Notes: generated from the letters alone by a model not told the origin. Counted from the stretch's first letter, positions 25,672 to 34,423 are shown. The stretch: DNA of 64,000 bases from RUG11198 sp036342255 (GCA_036342255.1 JAZAUS010000004.1:62001-126000), one strand, 5' to 3'. Made by a program: numbers and translations.

Positions 25672-27393
25672 ATGATTTACAGTGAATTAAATGAAGAAAC
25701 TAAAAAATACCTTAACAAAGCAATGGATATATATACAACAATAAAAGATAAAAACATAAATAAAACTATTAAAGATCTGCATGGTGAAAAAGAATATAAA
25801 TTTACCAAATTTGATAAGAAAGTATTAGCACTTTTTATTGCTGGATTATTAGTTGATGGAAAATTGAAAGATATTATGTCTCAATATGATGACATAAAAA
25901 AAGATGACATATTTGAGTTTATCAATATTAAAGAAAGTGATATAACAGCAGTAGAAGGGGAAAAATATGAAGATTTTTTTCAAAATAATATAGCAATTGA
26001 TTTAGCACTTATCGTCGATAAAAAATATTATAAATCTCCACAAGAAAGCAATAGAATAACACCTGAAGTTATTATAAAAAATTTAAGATTTGTTGGTTTA
26101 AAAGGTACAGATATTCTATATTATTATGGAAAAAAATATAATTTATCGAATTATATATTTGACCATCCTTTATTTAATGCTTTAGATACTTATGTTTTGA
26201 TGAATGAAAGTGATAGTGATGAAGAAAAAATAAAAGATCATAATTTCATAAAAAAAGATGATCTATTTTTTACTTCCCCTTTAATCAAACCAGAAATTCA
26301 AAGAGGAGTAAAAAGACCAATATTTGAACGAGAATTTCATGAAGTACCAAAAAAGCCAAAAAAGCCAAAAAAAGAACTTATACTTGATGATAGTATATGG
26401 CTACTACTAGATGATATTCAAGATAAATTTATTGGTCAAGAACAGGCTACAGAAGAATTATTTTATAATATTATTACTAATCAAAAACTTGCCGAAAAAA
26501 ATAACGTTATTGATGGTGCAAGAGCTATAATATTTATGGATGGACCAACAGGAACAGGTAAAACAGCTATAACAAAAGAAATAACAAAAAAACTAGATAT
26601 TCCTTTTGTATCCACATCCATAACAAACTATTCTGCTACCGGCTATAAAGGTGGAGATATTCCAGATTTAGTAAAAGTATTATATAAAAAATCAGATGGT
26701 GATCTAGAAAAAGCACAAAGAGGAATTATAGTAATTGATGAAATTGATAAAATTGCCTATTCTAGAAGTGGTGAATTAAAAATGAAGAAGGCAGTTCAAC
26801 AACAATTATTAGATTTTTTTGGTGGAGGAAAATATATTATTCGCGTTGGTAGTAGCGTATTTGATACAACTGAAATTGAATTTGATACATCAAAATTAAC
26901 TTTTGTATGTCTTGGAGCATTAACTGAATTACGTTCAAAAAAAACTGAAAACAAGCAACCATTTGGATTTAGTATACCTATTGAACAAAAAAAAGAAATA
27001 GAATATAACATAACACCACAAGATTTAATGAAAATTGGATTTGAAAATGAACTTGTAGGTAGATTTAATACATATTTACATACAGATGAATACAGTAAAG
27101 AAGATTTAGAAAAAATATTAAGAAAATCAACAATTAGTCCACTAATAGGATTAAAAGAATGGGTAGAATCAATGGGCAAGAAATTAATTGTAGATGATGA
27201 TGTCTATGGATTAATAGCAGACCAAGCATATGAATTTAATACTGGTGCTAGAAGCCTCCAAACAGTAGTAAACAATACTAGAACAACTCTACTTAAAGAA
27301 GTATTAAGAGGCAAAAATGCTACAATTCACTTAAATGCAGAAAGTGTATCTTACATAAATAAAAGAACAATGAATAGAAAAGGAAGGGGATAA
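25672..27393 (+). CDS. ClpX-like AAA+ ATPase with an unrelated N-terminal region
   Basis: 573 aa. Residues 240-560 are a ClpX/HslU-class AAA+ module: FIGQEQATEEL, Walker A GPTGTGKT (291-298), ATGYKGGDIPDLV, Walker B IIVIDEIDKI (about 352-361), ELVGRFN and the sensor-2 region FNTGARSLQTVV. Where ClpX carries the ClpP-docking IGF loop, this protein has FGF (about residue 430), so protease docking is possible. The N-terminal 240 residues lack the ClpX C4 zinc finger and match nothing I know. It is probably an unfoldase with a specialised substrate domain. The next gene begins one base after its stop. Confidence 0.85.
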   Translation: MIYSELNEETKKYLNKAMDIYTTIKDKNINKTIKDLHGEKEYKFTKFDKKVLALFIAGLLVDGKLKDIMSQYDDIKKDDIFEFINIKESDITAVEGEKYEDFFQNNIAIDLALIVDKKYYKSPQESNRITPEVIIKNLRFVGLKGTDILYYYGKKYNLSNYIFDHPLFNALDTYVLMNESDSDEEKIKDHNFIKKDDLFFTSPLIKPEIQRGVKRPIFEREFHEVPKKPKKPKKELILDDSIWLLLDDIQDKFIGQEQATEELFYNIITNQKLAEKNNVIDGARAIIFMDGPTGTGKTAITKEITKKLDIPFVSTSITNYSATGYKGGDIPDLVKVLYKKSDGDLEKAQRGIIVIDEIDKIAYSRSGELKMKKAVQQQLLDFFGGGKYIIRVGSSVFDTTEIEFDTSKLTFVCLGALTELRSKKTENKQPFGFSIPIEQKKEIEYNITPQDLMKIGFENELVGRFNTYLHTDEYSKEDLEKILRKSTISPLIGLKEWVESMGKKLIVDDDVYGLIADQAYEFNTGARSLQTVVNNTRTTLLKEVLRGKNATIHLNAESVSYINKRTMNRKGRG

Positions 27394-27394
27394 T

Positions 27395-27748
27395 ATGGAT
27401 TATGAATATAATGGCAACTTATTAGAAGATGAAAGAATTAATCAAGTTGCCAATGAAATAGTAAAAAAATATCCCAATATTAAATTTAAAAAAGCAAAAG
27501 AAGCAGCTATGCTTGAAGGAAGAATATCCTCTCCTAAAACTATTAATGATGAACTTAATAGATTATATAATATTATGTTAGTTAACAGTAATAAAAAAGA
27601 TATAGTATCATTAGTATATAAAGATTATTTAAAATTATTAAATAATAATTCTAAAGAGATTAATAAACAATTTATAGAAATAACTAATGAAATAGATAAT
27701 TATCTTAATAGTTATGAAGAATTTCCCATTATAAGTGACTATCAATAA
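27395..27748 (+). CDS. Small helical protein coupled to the ClpX-like ATPase
   Basis: 117 aa, charged and helical, no recognised family. Motifs seen: NQVANEIVKKYPNIKFKKAKEAAMLEGRISSPKTINDEL. It starts two bases after the ATPase stop with a GGAAGGGGA ribosome site, so the two are made together; it may be an adaptor or substrate, which is inference only. A terminator follows immediately. Confidence 0.75.
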   Translation: MDYEYNGNLLEDERINQVANEIVKKYPNIKFKKAKEAAMLEGRISSPKTINDELNRLYNIMLVNSNKKDIVSLVYKDYLKLLNNNSKEINKQFIEITNEIDNYLNSYEEFPIISDYQ

Positions 27749-27783
27749 AAAAGAGAATAACAAAAAAACATTTTCTCTTTTTT
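27747..27783 (+). terminator. Rho-independent terminator
   Basis: AAAAAAGAGAA/TTCTCTTTTTT with an A-rich loop. Confidence 0.8.
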
Positions 27784-27784
27784 A

Positions 27785-27813
27785 TTGTACTTATATTAAT
27801 AATATGCTAAAAT
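27785..27813 (+). promoter_or_regulatory. Sigma-A-type promoter
   Basis: TTGTAC (27785-27790), 17-base spacer, TGC-TAAAAT (27808-27813). Confidence 0.65.
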
Positions 27814-27838
27814 TATATTATAAGGAAGGTGAAATAAA

Positions 27839-29026
27839 ATGCGTGATTTAGGTACAGTTGTAAGAGGTATTCGTACCCCAATAATTAAAGAAGGAGACGA
27901 TTTAGCCAAGATAGTAGTTGACTCCGTATTAAATGCTAGCAAAAACAATAAATTTGAATTTAATGATAAGGATATAGTAGCCATTACTGAAGCCGTAGTA
28001 GGTATAAGTGAAGGAAACTATGTAACAGTAGATGAAGTTGCCCAAGATATAAAAAGAAGATTAAATAATCCTGAAGAAATAGGTATAGTATTTCCTATAC
28101 TTAGCAGAAATAGATTCTCTATCATACTAAAAGCAATCGCTAGAAGTACAAAAAAATTATATGTACAATTATCTTTTCCTAGTGATGAAGTAGGAAATGG
28201 AATCCTAGATGAAGAAAAACTATATAGAAGTAAATATAATTTAGATAGTATAATAACAGAAGAAGAATACAATAAAGAATTTGGTGACTGGCTTCACCCA
28301 TTTACCGGTATCAATATGGTTGATTTCTATAAAGGATTAATAGAAAATGAAGGTTGTAAAGCTGAGTTTATTCTATCTAATAATGCCAAAGACATATTAA
28401 AATATACTAATAATGTTATTAACTGTGATATACATACTAGATATCGTACTAAAGAATTATTAGAAAACAGTGGAGCTAATGTAATAGGTTTATTTGAAAT
28501 AATGAATAAATCTGTAAAAGGTAGTGGCTATAATGAAAATTATGGCTTACTAGGTTCAAATAAGTCAACAGAAGAAAGATTAAAACTATTCCCAAGAACT
28601 GGCCAAAAATTAGTAGAAGATATCCAAAAAAGATTAAAGAAAGAAACTGGAAAAACTATCGAAGTAATGGTATATGGTGATGGAGCTTTTAAAGATCCAG
28701 TAGGTAAAATTTGGGAATTAGCAGACCCAGTAGTATCACCAGCCTATACAAAAGGCTTAGAAGGAACACCTAACGAAATTAAATTAAAATATGTATCAGA
28801 TAATAAATATAGTAATCTTGAAGGAGACGAATTAAAAGAAGCCATTAAAGAAGAAATAAGAAAGAAAGATGCTGACTTAAAAGGAAAAATGATTACGCAA
28901 GGAACAACACCAAGAAGACTTACAGATCTAATAGGATCTTTATGTGATTTAACAAGTGGTAGTGGTGACAAAGGAACACCAGTAATATTCATCCAAGGCT
29001 ATTTTGATAACCTAGCAAGTGACTAA
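27839..29026 (+). CDS. CofE-like gamma-glutamyl ligase family protein
   Basis: 395-aa member of the coenzyme F420-0:L-glutamate ligase superfamily. Visible hallmarks are the N-terminal VRGIRTPIIKEGDDLAKIV, DKDIVAITEAVVGISEGNYV, the middle IGLFEIMNKS and VYGDGAFKDPVGKIWELADPVVSPAY, and the C-terminal TPRRLTDLIGSLCDLTSGSGDKGTP. It is longer than archaeal CofE (about 250 aa) and belongs to the long form found in fermentative Bacillota that are not known to make F420, so its real substrate is unknown. Single transcript with promoter and terminator. Confidence 0.8.
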   Translation: MRDLGTVVRGIRTPIIKEGDDLAKIVVDSVLNASKNNKFEFNDKDIVAITEAVVGISEGNYVTVDEVAQDIKRRLNNPEEIGIVFPILSRNRFSIILKAIARSTKKLYVQLSFPSDEVGNGILDEEKLYRSKYNLDSIITEEEYNKEFGDWLHPFTGINMVDFYKGLIENEGCKAEFILSNNAKDILKYTNNVINCDIHTRYRTKELLENSGANVIGLFEIMNKSVKGSGYNENYGLLGSNKSTEERLKLFPRTGQKLVEDIQKRLKKETGKTIEVMVYGDGAFKDPVGKIWELADPVVSPAYTKGLEGTPNEIKLKYVSDNKYSNLEGDELKEAIKEEIRKKDADLKGKMITQGTTPRRLTDLIGSLCDLTSGSGDKGTPVIFIQGYFDNLASD

Positions 29027-29027
29027 T

Positions 29028-29059
29028 AAAAAACACTAACTTAAATGTTAGTGTTTTTT
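29028..29059. terminator. Bidirectional terminator
   Basis: AAAAAACACTAAC/GTTAGTGTTTTTT (13 bp, six-base loop) between convergent genes. Confidence 0.9.
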
Positions 29060-30652
29060 ATGACCTATAAAATAATCATAATTACCCACATATTCATCCA
29101 TAATCATATCATGTATATATAACACCTTATCAGCAAGTTTATTAATAAAATATCTATCATGAGATATAAATAATAAAGTACCCTTAAACTCTTTTAAAGC
29201 GTCTTCTAATGTCTCTTTTGTATATATATCAATATGATTAGTAGGTTCATCTAGGATAATAAAATTACACTTATCTTGAATTAATACAAATAGCTTTAAT
29301 CTAACTTTCTCACCACCAGATAATTTAGATGTTTTCTTAAATACATTTTCCCCATAGAAATAAAATTTACTTAAAGCACTTCTTAAATGAGCCTCTTCTC
29401 CATAATAATACTTTCTAGCATATTCTAATATAGTCTCATCCTTATCAAAACTAATCTGTTGTGGTACATATCCTATCTTAACACCAGTACCCATTATTAT
29501 ATTTTCACTATTATTATTAATAATATTCTTTATCAAAGTAGTTTTACCACAACCATTATCCCCAATAATACAAACCTTATCCCCATAACTAATCTTTATT
29601 TTTATATCCCTAATAAGAGTATTATTACCAATACATAAATCATAATTATTTATTACCAAAGCATCTTTACCACTTCTCGTATCAAAATCAAAATTAATAG
29701 GCAAACTATTCTTAACAATAGGCCTATCTTTTAATTCAATTTTTTCTAATCTCTTCCTTATATTTTCAGCCCTTCTAAAAAATGGTTCTCCACCAGGATA
29801 AGCTAATTTACCAAAATTTTCTAATTGTTTTATTTTCTTCTTCATTGCCATTATTAATTTCTGTTGATCTTTATACTCCTTAAATTCTCTTTCAATCCTT
29901 AATTCATTTTCTTCCAAATACTTAGAATAATTACCATGAAACACTATTGCCTTACCATTTTCTATTAATATTGTCTTATTAGTAACCTTATCCAAGAAAT
30001 ATCTATCATGAGATACTATTAATATAGTACCATTATATTTATATAAATAATCTTCTAACCACTCTAGTGTACTAATATCCAAATGATTAGTAGGCTCATC
30101 CAAAAGTAAAATAGAGGGCTTTTTAATTATTATAGAAGCCAATATAACTCTTTTTTGCTCTCCACCAGATAAAATATTAAATTCTTTATCCAAAAGAGTA
30201 TCAATATTAAGCCCATGTGATACTTTATCTATTAAAGTATCCACTTCATATCCCCCCATATTCATATATTTATCCTGTATATTTAAATACTTATTAATAA
30301 TATCCATATCATTAGGATTCTTACTCATCTTATCTTCATATCTCTTTAAACTATTCTGAATTTCTCTAATATCATCTAAACTATCATATAATATATCTCT
30401 AACTATTTTATTATTATATATATTTTCAGGTTGCTGACTCAAATATCCTATCGTAGCTCCCTTTCTAATCATAACATTACCACTATCAGCTTCCTCTAAA
30501 TTATTAATAATATTCAATAATGTCGTTTTCCCACACCCATTTTCTCCAATAAGAGAAAATTTATCTTTTGAAAATATTTCTAAACTTAATCCATCTAATA
30601 TATTTTTAAATCCAAATGTTTTCTTTATATTATTTAAACTTATCTCTATCAT
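29048..30652 (-). CDS. ABC-F ATPase, probable ribosome-protection type
   Basis: 534-aa soluble protein with two ABC domains and no membrane segment. First domain: GENGCGKTT, LSGGEQKRV, LLLDEPTNHLD, SHDRYFLD. Second: GDNGCGKTT, LSGGEKVRL, ILDEPTNHID, SHDRYFINK. They are joined by a charged helical linker of about 60 residues (including FFRRAENIRKRLEKIE) that enters the ribosomal E site in this family. ABC-F proteins either tune translation or displace antibiotics. Here the gene sits behind a leader peptide and an intrinsic terminator, the arrangement used by antibiotic-inducible members, which favours a resistance or stress role. Ribosome site AAAGGAGTGAT. Confidence 0.93.
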   Translation of the reverse strand: MIEISLNNIKKTFGFKNILDGLSLEIFSKDKFSLIGENGCGKTTLLNIINNLEEADSGNVMIRKGATIGYLSQQPENIYNNKIVRDILYDSLDDIREIQNSLKRYEDKMSKNPNDMDIINKYLNIQDKYMNMGGYEVDTLIDKVSHGLNIDTLLDKEFNILSGGEQKRVILASIIIKKPSILLLDEPTNHLDISTLEWLEDYLYKYNGTILIVSHDRYFLDKVTNKTILIENGKAIVFHGNYSKYLEENELRIEREFKEYKDQQKLIMAMKKKIKQLENFGKLAYPGGEPFFRRAENIRKRLEKIELKDRPIVKNSLPINFDFDTRSGKDALVINNYDLCIGNNTLIRDIKIKISYGDKVCIIGDNGCGKTTLIKNIINNNSENIIMGTGVKIGYVPQQISFDKDETILEYARKYYYGEEAHLRSALSKFYFYGENVFKKTSKLSGGEKVRLKLFVLIQDKCNFIILDEPTNHIDIYTKETLEDALKEFKGTLLFISHDRYFINKLADKVLYIHDMIMDEYVGNYDYFIGHKKH

Positions 30653-30676
30653 AATCTATCACTCCTTTAATTCATT

Positions 30677-30771
30677 AAAAAACCAAATGAACGCACTAAC
30701 ATCCATTTGGCGGATGCAGGCACGACAAAAACGCCATACCTGCTAATAGATTTTTTTATTACCAGGTATGA
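30677..30771 (-). promoter_or_regulatory. Transcription attenuator of the ABC-F gene
   Basis: Reading the transcript: hairpin A pairs CATACCTG (30770-30763) with CAGGTATG (30742-30735), extended by TAATA/TATTA. Its right part, GCAGG (30743-30739), can instead pair with CCTGC (30721-30717). Then CATCC (30716-30712) can pair with GGATG (30704-30700), holding CCAAAT in a loop. That blocks the terminator CCAAATG (30710-30704)/CATTTGG (30689-30683), which is followed by six U. The mutually exclusive pairings immediately follow the leader peptide. The behaviour is inferred from the pairing. Confidence 0.7.
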
Positions 30772-30816
30772 CTATATTAAAGTATACAAAATAGTACATT
30801 TGTAATAATTTAACAT
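30772..30816 (-). CDS. Leader peptide of the ABC-F attenuator
   Basis: 14-codon frame MLNYYKCTILYTLI ending in TAG. It has the best ribosome site of the region, AAAGGAGG, seven bases before the ATG. An in-frame ATG also exists at 30840. The stop lies directly before hairpin A, so a ribosome stalled in the peptide would cover or free that hairpin. Not homologous to any leader peptide I can name. Confidence 0.65.
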   Translation of the reverse strand: MLNYYKCTILYTLI

Positions 30817-30841
30817 AGCACTTCCTCCTTTTTCACCCATA

Positions 30842-30870
30842 ATTTTATATCAATAACAAATAAATGTCAA
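30842..30870 (-). promoter_or_regulatory. ABC-F leader promoter
   Basis: On the minus strand TTGACA (30870-30865), 17-base spacer, TAAAAT (30847-30842). It gives a leader of about 180 nt before the ABC-F start and separates the gene from the methyltransferase operon. Confidence 0.75.
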
Positions 30871-30880
30871 TATCCATATA

Positions 30881-31552
30881 TTAGGCTTTCTTAACTAATA
30901 TATACATTATTTTATCAAAATGATTTTCTATCTCTGTTATCCCGTATTCTATAATATCCAAATTATTTCTCTTAGCTTCTTTAAAAATAGTATCAAAATC
31001 AACAATTCTACAGCTAGTAGTAGCCACATCTATCTCTTCATCTAATTCTTGATGCCTTCTCTTTACGTTATCAAAAGCCTTATCTATATCTGTTTCACTA
31101 TTATCCTTACCATTCCCCATACTAAGTATTAAAGAATATCCCTTATCTTCTAAATGATTATAAATATACTGATAAAACTTATCCCTATCTTCATCTAACA
31201 CTAACATATGTATAACAGCTATTGTATATATATAACCGTATTTATCATTAGTTTTATCATCCTTTAACACATCTAATACCTCATATTTATCTTTATGTTC
31301 TATATCATGTTTCTTACAATATTTAATAGCTTCCCCAGATACATCTGTAGCAAGTACATCATATCCCTTATTTAATAAATACCTAGCATCTCTACCTTCA
31401 CCACAACCAATCTCTAACATCTTAACATTATCTAAACTATATTTATTAATTATATCTTCTACTATTTTAGTATTATTATTAGTAGCCCAAGCAATACCTT
31501 TATCATGAACTTGTTTATATCTTTTATCATATGCCTCATAATAATTTCTCAT
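30881..31552 (-). CDS. Class I SAM-dependent methyltransferase
   Basis: 223 aa. SAM-binding motif I VKMLEIGCGEGRDARYLL, followed by DVLATDVSG (motif II) and YIYTIAVIHML (motif IV). The C-terminal half is variable, so the substrate cannot be named. Last gene of a three-gene operon (HAD, GNAT, methyltransferase) read leftward; ABC-F lies downstream under its own promoter. Confidence 0.88.
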   Translation of the reverse strand: MRNYYEAYDKRYKQVHDKGIAWATNNNTKIVEDIINKYSLDNVKMLEIGCGEGRDARYLLNKGYDVLATDVSGEAIKYCKKHDIEHKDKYEVLDVLKDDKTNDKYGYIYTIAVIHMLVLDEDRDKFYQYIYNHLEDKGYSLILSMGNGKDNSETDIDKAFDNVKRRHQELDEEIDVATTSCRIVDFDTIFKEAKRNNLDIIEYGITEIENHFDKIMYILVKKA

Positions 31553-31570
31553 AATATATTCTCCAACAAT

Positions 31571-32089
31571 TCAATCTTTTTTTAATTTCTTTAAATATAT
31601 ATTTCTAGGACCTCTTGTAAATGCTTTAGTATTTACATATTCAAAACCATCTTTAATTAAATTATTAATAGAATAAATATTATCTGGATGAATAGTACTA
31701 GCAGCATATTTATATCCCATACTATAACAATATTTATCCAACTCTTCTAACATCTGGTATTGTAGTCCATTACCAATATAATTATAGTTAACAAACATAG
31801 GTCCATAATCAGCTACTTCTTTATAATTAAGATCAATACCAAATTTTTTTAAATCTTTATCTCTAGCAGGAATAAGCATCATCGAACATACTGGAACATC
31901 CTTTTCATAATATATCCATATCTTAGAATCATTATCTAATAAATATTCTATTTCTTCATAACTAAAATCTCCCAGCCATTCAGGATGTTCCATATATCTC
32001 TTAACATCCTTCCTAAACATAATATATTTTTCTATATCAATATTATTATCAATACAATCTAATTTATCTAACATAATCCTTTTCTTCAT
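31571..32089 (-). CDS. GNAT family N-acetyltransferase
   Basis: 172 aa with the GNAT fold: SMMLIPARD (beta strand), the acetyl-CoA-binding strand and loop VNYNYIGNGLQYQMLEELDKYC, STIHPDN-x-x-SINNLIKDGFEYV. The acceptor is unknown. AGGAGAT precedes the ATG; nine bases separate it from the HAD gene stop. Confidence 0.85.
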   Translation of the reverse strand: MKKRIMLDKLDCIDNNIDIEKYIMFRKDVKRYMEHPEWLGDFSYEEIEYLLDNDSKIWIYYEKDVPVCSMMLIPARDKDLKKFGIDLNYKEVADYGPMFVNYNYIGNGLQYQMLEELDKYCYSMGYKYAASTIHPDNIYSINNLIKDGFEYVNTKAFTRGPRNIYLKKLKKD

Positions 32090-32098
32090 CTTTATCTC

Positions 32099-32650
32099 CT
32101 AATTATTATCCAAATACTCTATTACAGTCCTACTAATATCCATATCTCTATCTATCTTAATAGTATTAATACCCAACTCTTTAGCCCCATCAACATTAAC
32201 TTTGCTATCATCTAAGAATAATAATTCATGAGCTTTTATATCATATTTATCTAATATATATTGATAGAAATCTCTATTAGGTTTAATTTTATTTATTTCA
32301 GCAGATATAATAATATCATCTAAGTATTCTTTATCAAATACCTCCTCAATATATTTTCTAACATAAGATACATGATTAGTAGCTATTATTATTTTAATAT
32401 CTTTATACCTATCTTTAATAGTTTTAAATACATCCTCTTGTCTTACTCTATATAATTTAGAAATAATTTTCTTAGTAATTCTAACTATATCTCTATCTTT
32501 TCCAATTATTTCATGACCTTTATCTATATATTCACTATCACTAATATTAGGTCCAAATAATCTCTCTAACTTATCTTCATTATTAGATAATTTTATATCT
32601 TTTTCTCCAATTAAAACACCTATTAAATCAAAAGCAATTATTTTAATCAT
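32099..32650 (-). CDS. HAD-superfamily hydrolase
   Basis: 183 aa. HAD motif I FDLIGVL (second Asp replaced, as in some sEH/YihX-like members), motif II IATNH, motif III KPNRDFY and motif IV LFLDDSKVNVDGA. Cap type C1 from the helical insert at residues 20-80. A phosphatase on a small molecule is likely, though loss of the second Asp makes activity uncertain. Start ATG 32650 follows AAAGGAG; the upstream in-frame start at 32671 has no ribosome site. First gene of the operon. Confidence 0.87.
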   Translation of the reverse strand: MIKIIAFDLIGVLIGEKDIKLSNNEDKLERLFGPNISDSEYIDKGHEIIGKDRDIVRITKKIISKLYRVRQEDVFKTIKDRYKDIKIIIATNHVSYVRKYIEEVFDKEYLDDIIISAEINKIKPNRDFYQYILDKYDIKAHELLFLDDSKVNVDGAKELGINTIKIDRDMDISRTVIEYLDNN

Positions 32651-32688
32651 ATAAAAACTCCTTTCAATCAACTAAATTATAACATATA

Positions 32689-32717
32689 TTTACTTAAATA
32701 ATAAATTATGTTATACT
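32689..32717 (+). promoter_or_regulatory. Sigma-A-type promoter
   Basis: TTTACT (32689-32694), 17-base spacer, TATACT (32712-32717). Confidence 0.6.
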
Positions 32718-32760
32718 ATACCCGTTGAGAAAAATATAATTACATTTAGGAGGTTTTAAA

Positions 32761-33096
32761 ATGAATAAAGAAAATAATGATGAAAAAAGAGTTCAATTAA
32801 ATGATATTGTAGTGATAGAATTAACTGAAGAAAGAACAAAACAACTAAGTAATACATATCGCTACCAAATAATAGCAGATTACGATCATAGTCGTAAAGA
32901 TAATGCCAATAAAGTAAGTTCAACAAGTCCTTTAGGTATTCGCCTAATCTCTGGTAAAGTAGGGGATACAGGTAAATATCATGTTCATGAGTATCATTAT
33001 GAATATAAAATAGTAGATATAATTAAGAATAATGAACAAATTAATAATGAATCTGTAGTTGAAACAAAACCAAAAACAAGAATTAAAACTAAATAA
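32761..33096 (+). CDS. Stand-alone GreA/GreB C-terminal-domain protein
   Basis: 111 aa. SSTSPLGIRLISGKVGDTGKYHV and YKIVDI match the FKBP-like C-terminal domain of Gre transcript-cleavage factors, which binds RNA polymerase. The N-terminal coiled coil that carries the acidic cleavage tip is missing, so it cannot stimulate cleavage as GreA does and may act as a competitor or anchor, similar in concept to Rnk. Basic C-terminal tail (KPKTRIKTK). Strong AGGAGG site, own promoter and terminator. Confidence 0.8.
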   Translation: MNKENNDEKRVQLNDIVVIELTEERTKQLSNTYRYQIIADYDHSRKDNANKVSSTSPLGIRLISGKVGDTGKYHVHEYHYEYKIVDIIKNNEQINNESVVETKPKTRIKTK

Positions 33097-33120
33097 AAAC
33101 GAATATAATTCGTTTTTTTT
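33095..33120 (+). terminator. Rho-independent terminator
   Basis: AAAAACGAAT/ATTCGTTTTT (10 bp) with eight T. Confidence 0.85.
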
Positions 33121-33169
33121 AGTTGATTATTAATACTTATTTGTTATAATAAAAAAACAGGAGGTTATT

Positions 33170-33952
33170 ATGGCACATAATTATTATTTATTAAACGGAA
33201 AAGATGGTAAAGGGAAAGCATTAAATGTATTAGTAGATGGAAAATTACACAGAAACTTTATTGATATATCAACACTAGATTTAGCTACTTTAGATATAAA
33301 AGAAGAGGATGCTGTAAAAGTATTAAAAGAATATAATCCCAAATTAGATTTAACAGGCATGTTCTATAATGCATCATATCCTCATTCTAAAACTAAAACT
33401 AAATCATATGCAACAATTTTTAATCAAGAAAATGATAAAACAAAAGATTATCTTGATAGTCTAAGATATTTTGCAGAGCAAAGAAATTATAAAAAAGAAC
33501 ATAAACAAGTACTAAGATTAGATATGGATAGAAAACTAGAAGATTATATAAGAAAAATTATTTATAATATCATAAAAAACAATGCTTTTAAACTAACTGA
33601 GTATGAATCTCTAATGTCTTCTAAATTAAAAGAAATAATAACAGATAAATTTTATATATATTATGATAAAGATATTAATAAATATATAAATTCCAGAATA
33701 TATACCTTAAGGAGTATTCTTAATAGTTATACAGAATTAAGAAATATAACCTTAGAATATATACTATATTTACAAAATGAAAATACTAATCTTAGAACTG
33801 CTATTAAAAATACAGAAAATTGGGATAATATGGGAATGGAAGTAATAGAACCAATTATTTATACAAAAGGACAAGATATTATTATTCCTAAACAAATGGA
33901 ATTAGCCGATTATCTTCCTAACTTTCCCAAAGTAAGATCAAGAAAGAAATAA
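33170..33952 (+). CDS. Unrecognised helical protein
   Basis: 260 aa, soluble, mostly helical and charged from residue 95 on (KDYLDSLRYFAEQRNYKKEH, LRLDMDRKLEDYIRKIIYNI). N-terminal MAHNYYLLNGKDGKGKALNVLVDG looks like two beta strands. No family recognised. ACAGGAGG ribosome site and promoter TTGATT (33123)-N16-TATAAT (33145). Its stop codon abuts the convergent AraC-type gene. Confidence 0.72.
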   Translation: MAHNYYLLNGKDGKGKALNVLVDGKLHRNFIDISTLDLATLDIKEEDAVKVLKEYNPKLDLTGMFYNASYPHSKTKTKSYATIFNQENDKTKDYLDSLRYFAEQRNYKKEHKQVLRLDMDRKLEDYIRKIIYNIIKNNAFKLTEYESLMSSKLKEIITDKFYIYYDKDINKYINSRIYTLRSILNSYTELRNITLEYILYLQNENTNLRTAIKNTENWDNMGMEVIEPIIYTKGQDIIIPKQMELADYLPNFPKVRSRKK

Positions 33953-34423
33953 TTAATTAAATATACTTAGTTTTCTAACAGGAGCCTCTTTAGGCTTCCT
34001 GTTATTTTTATATTCATTTTTAAAATCTATTAATAGCTTAAGATTAATAATCCCATTTAATATTTTATCAACATCCTTATCATCTAATAAAAATCTATTT
34101 CTAGAATATTTCTTATATTTCAAAGGACTAACCCCTATAATCTTCTTAAACATCTCAGAAAAATATTCTAAAGAATAAAAACCATTATATAAACCAATCA
34201 TCAACATAGAATAATTACTATCTTTAATTAACTTAGTACTATTATATATTCTTATATTATTTATATAATTATTAATAGATACCCCAATCTCTCTTTTAAA
34301 TAACTTCATTATATAGTATCTATTATAATAAAACTTATCACAAATATCTTTAATACTAATCTTATTATTAATATTATTATCTATATATTCTAAAATATCA
34401 CATACCAAATCATTAGAAAACAT
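33953..34423 (-). CDS. AraC/XylS-type DNA-binding protein
   Basis: 156 aa. Residues 5-100 form the two helix-turn-helix AraC domain: ISIKDICDKFYYNRYYIMKLFKREIGVS and the signature YFSEMFKKIIGVSPLKYKKY. There is no ligand-binding domain; instead a short C-terminal tail of about 45 residues. The start is ATG 34423 behind AGGTGGTGAT. It is divergent from the VirD4-like gene, which it may regulate; that is inference from orientation. Confidence 0.88.
   Translation of the reverse strand: MFSNDLVCDILEYIDNNINNKISIKDICDKFYYNRYYIMKLFKREIGVSINNYINNIRIYNSTKLIKDSNYSMLMIGLYNGFYSLEYFSEMFKKIIGVSPLKYKKYSRNRFLLDDKDVDKILNGIINLKLLIDFKNEYKNNRKPKEAPVRKLSIFN
33977..34009 (+). terminator. Terminator inside the 3' end of the AraC-type gene
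   Basis: AACAGGAGCCT/AGGCTTCCTGTT (one bulge) with ATTTTT serves the + strand gene ending at 33952 while being coding on the other strand. Confidence 0.65.
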
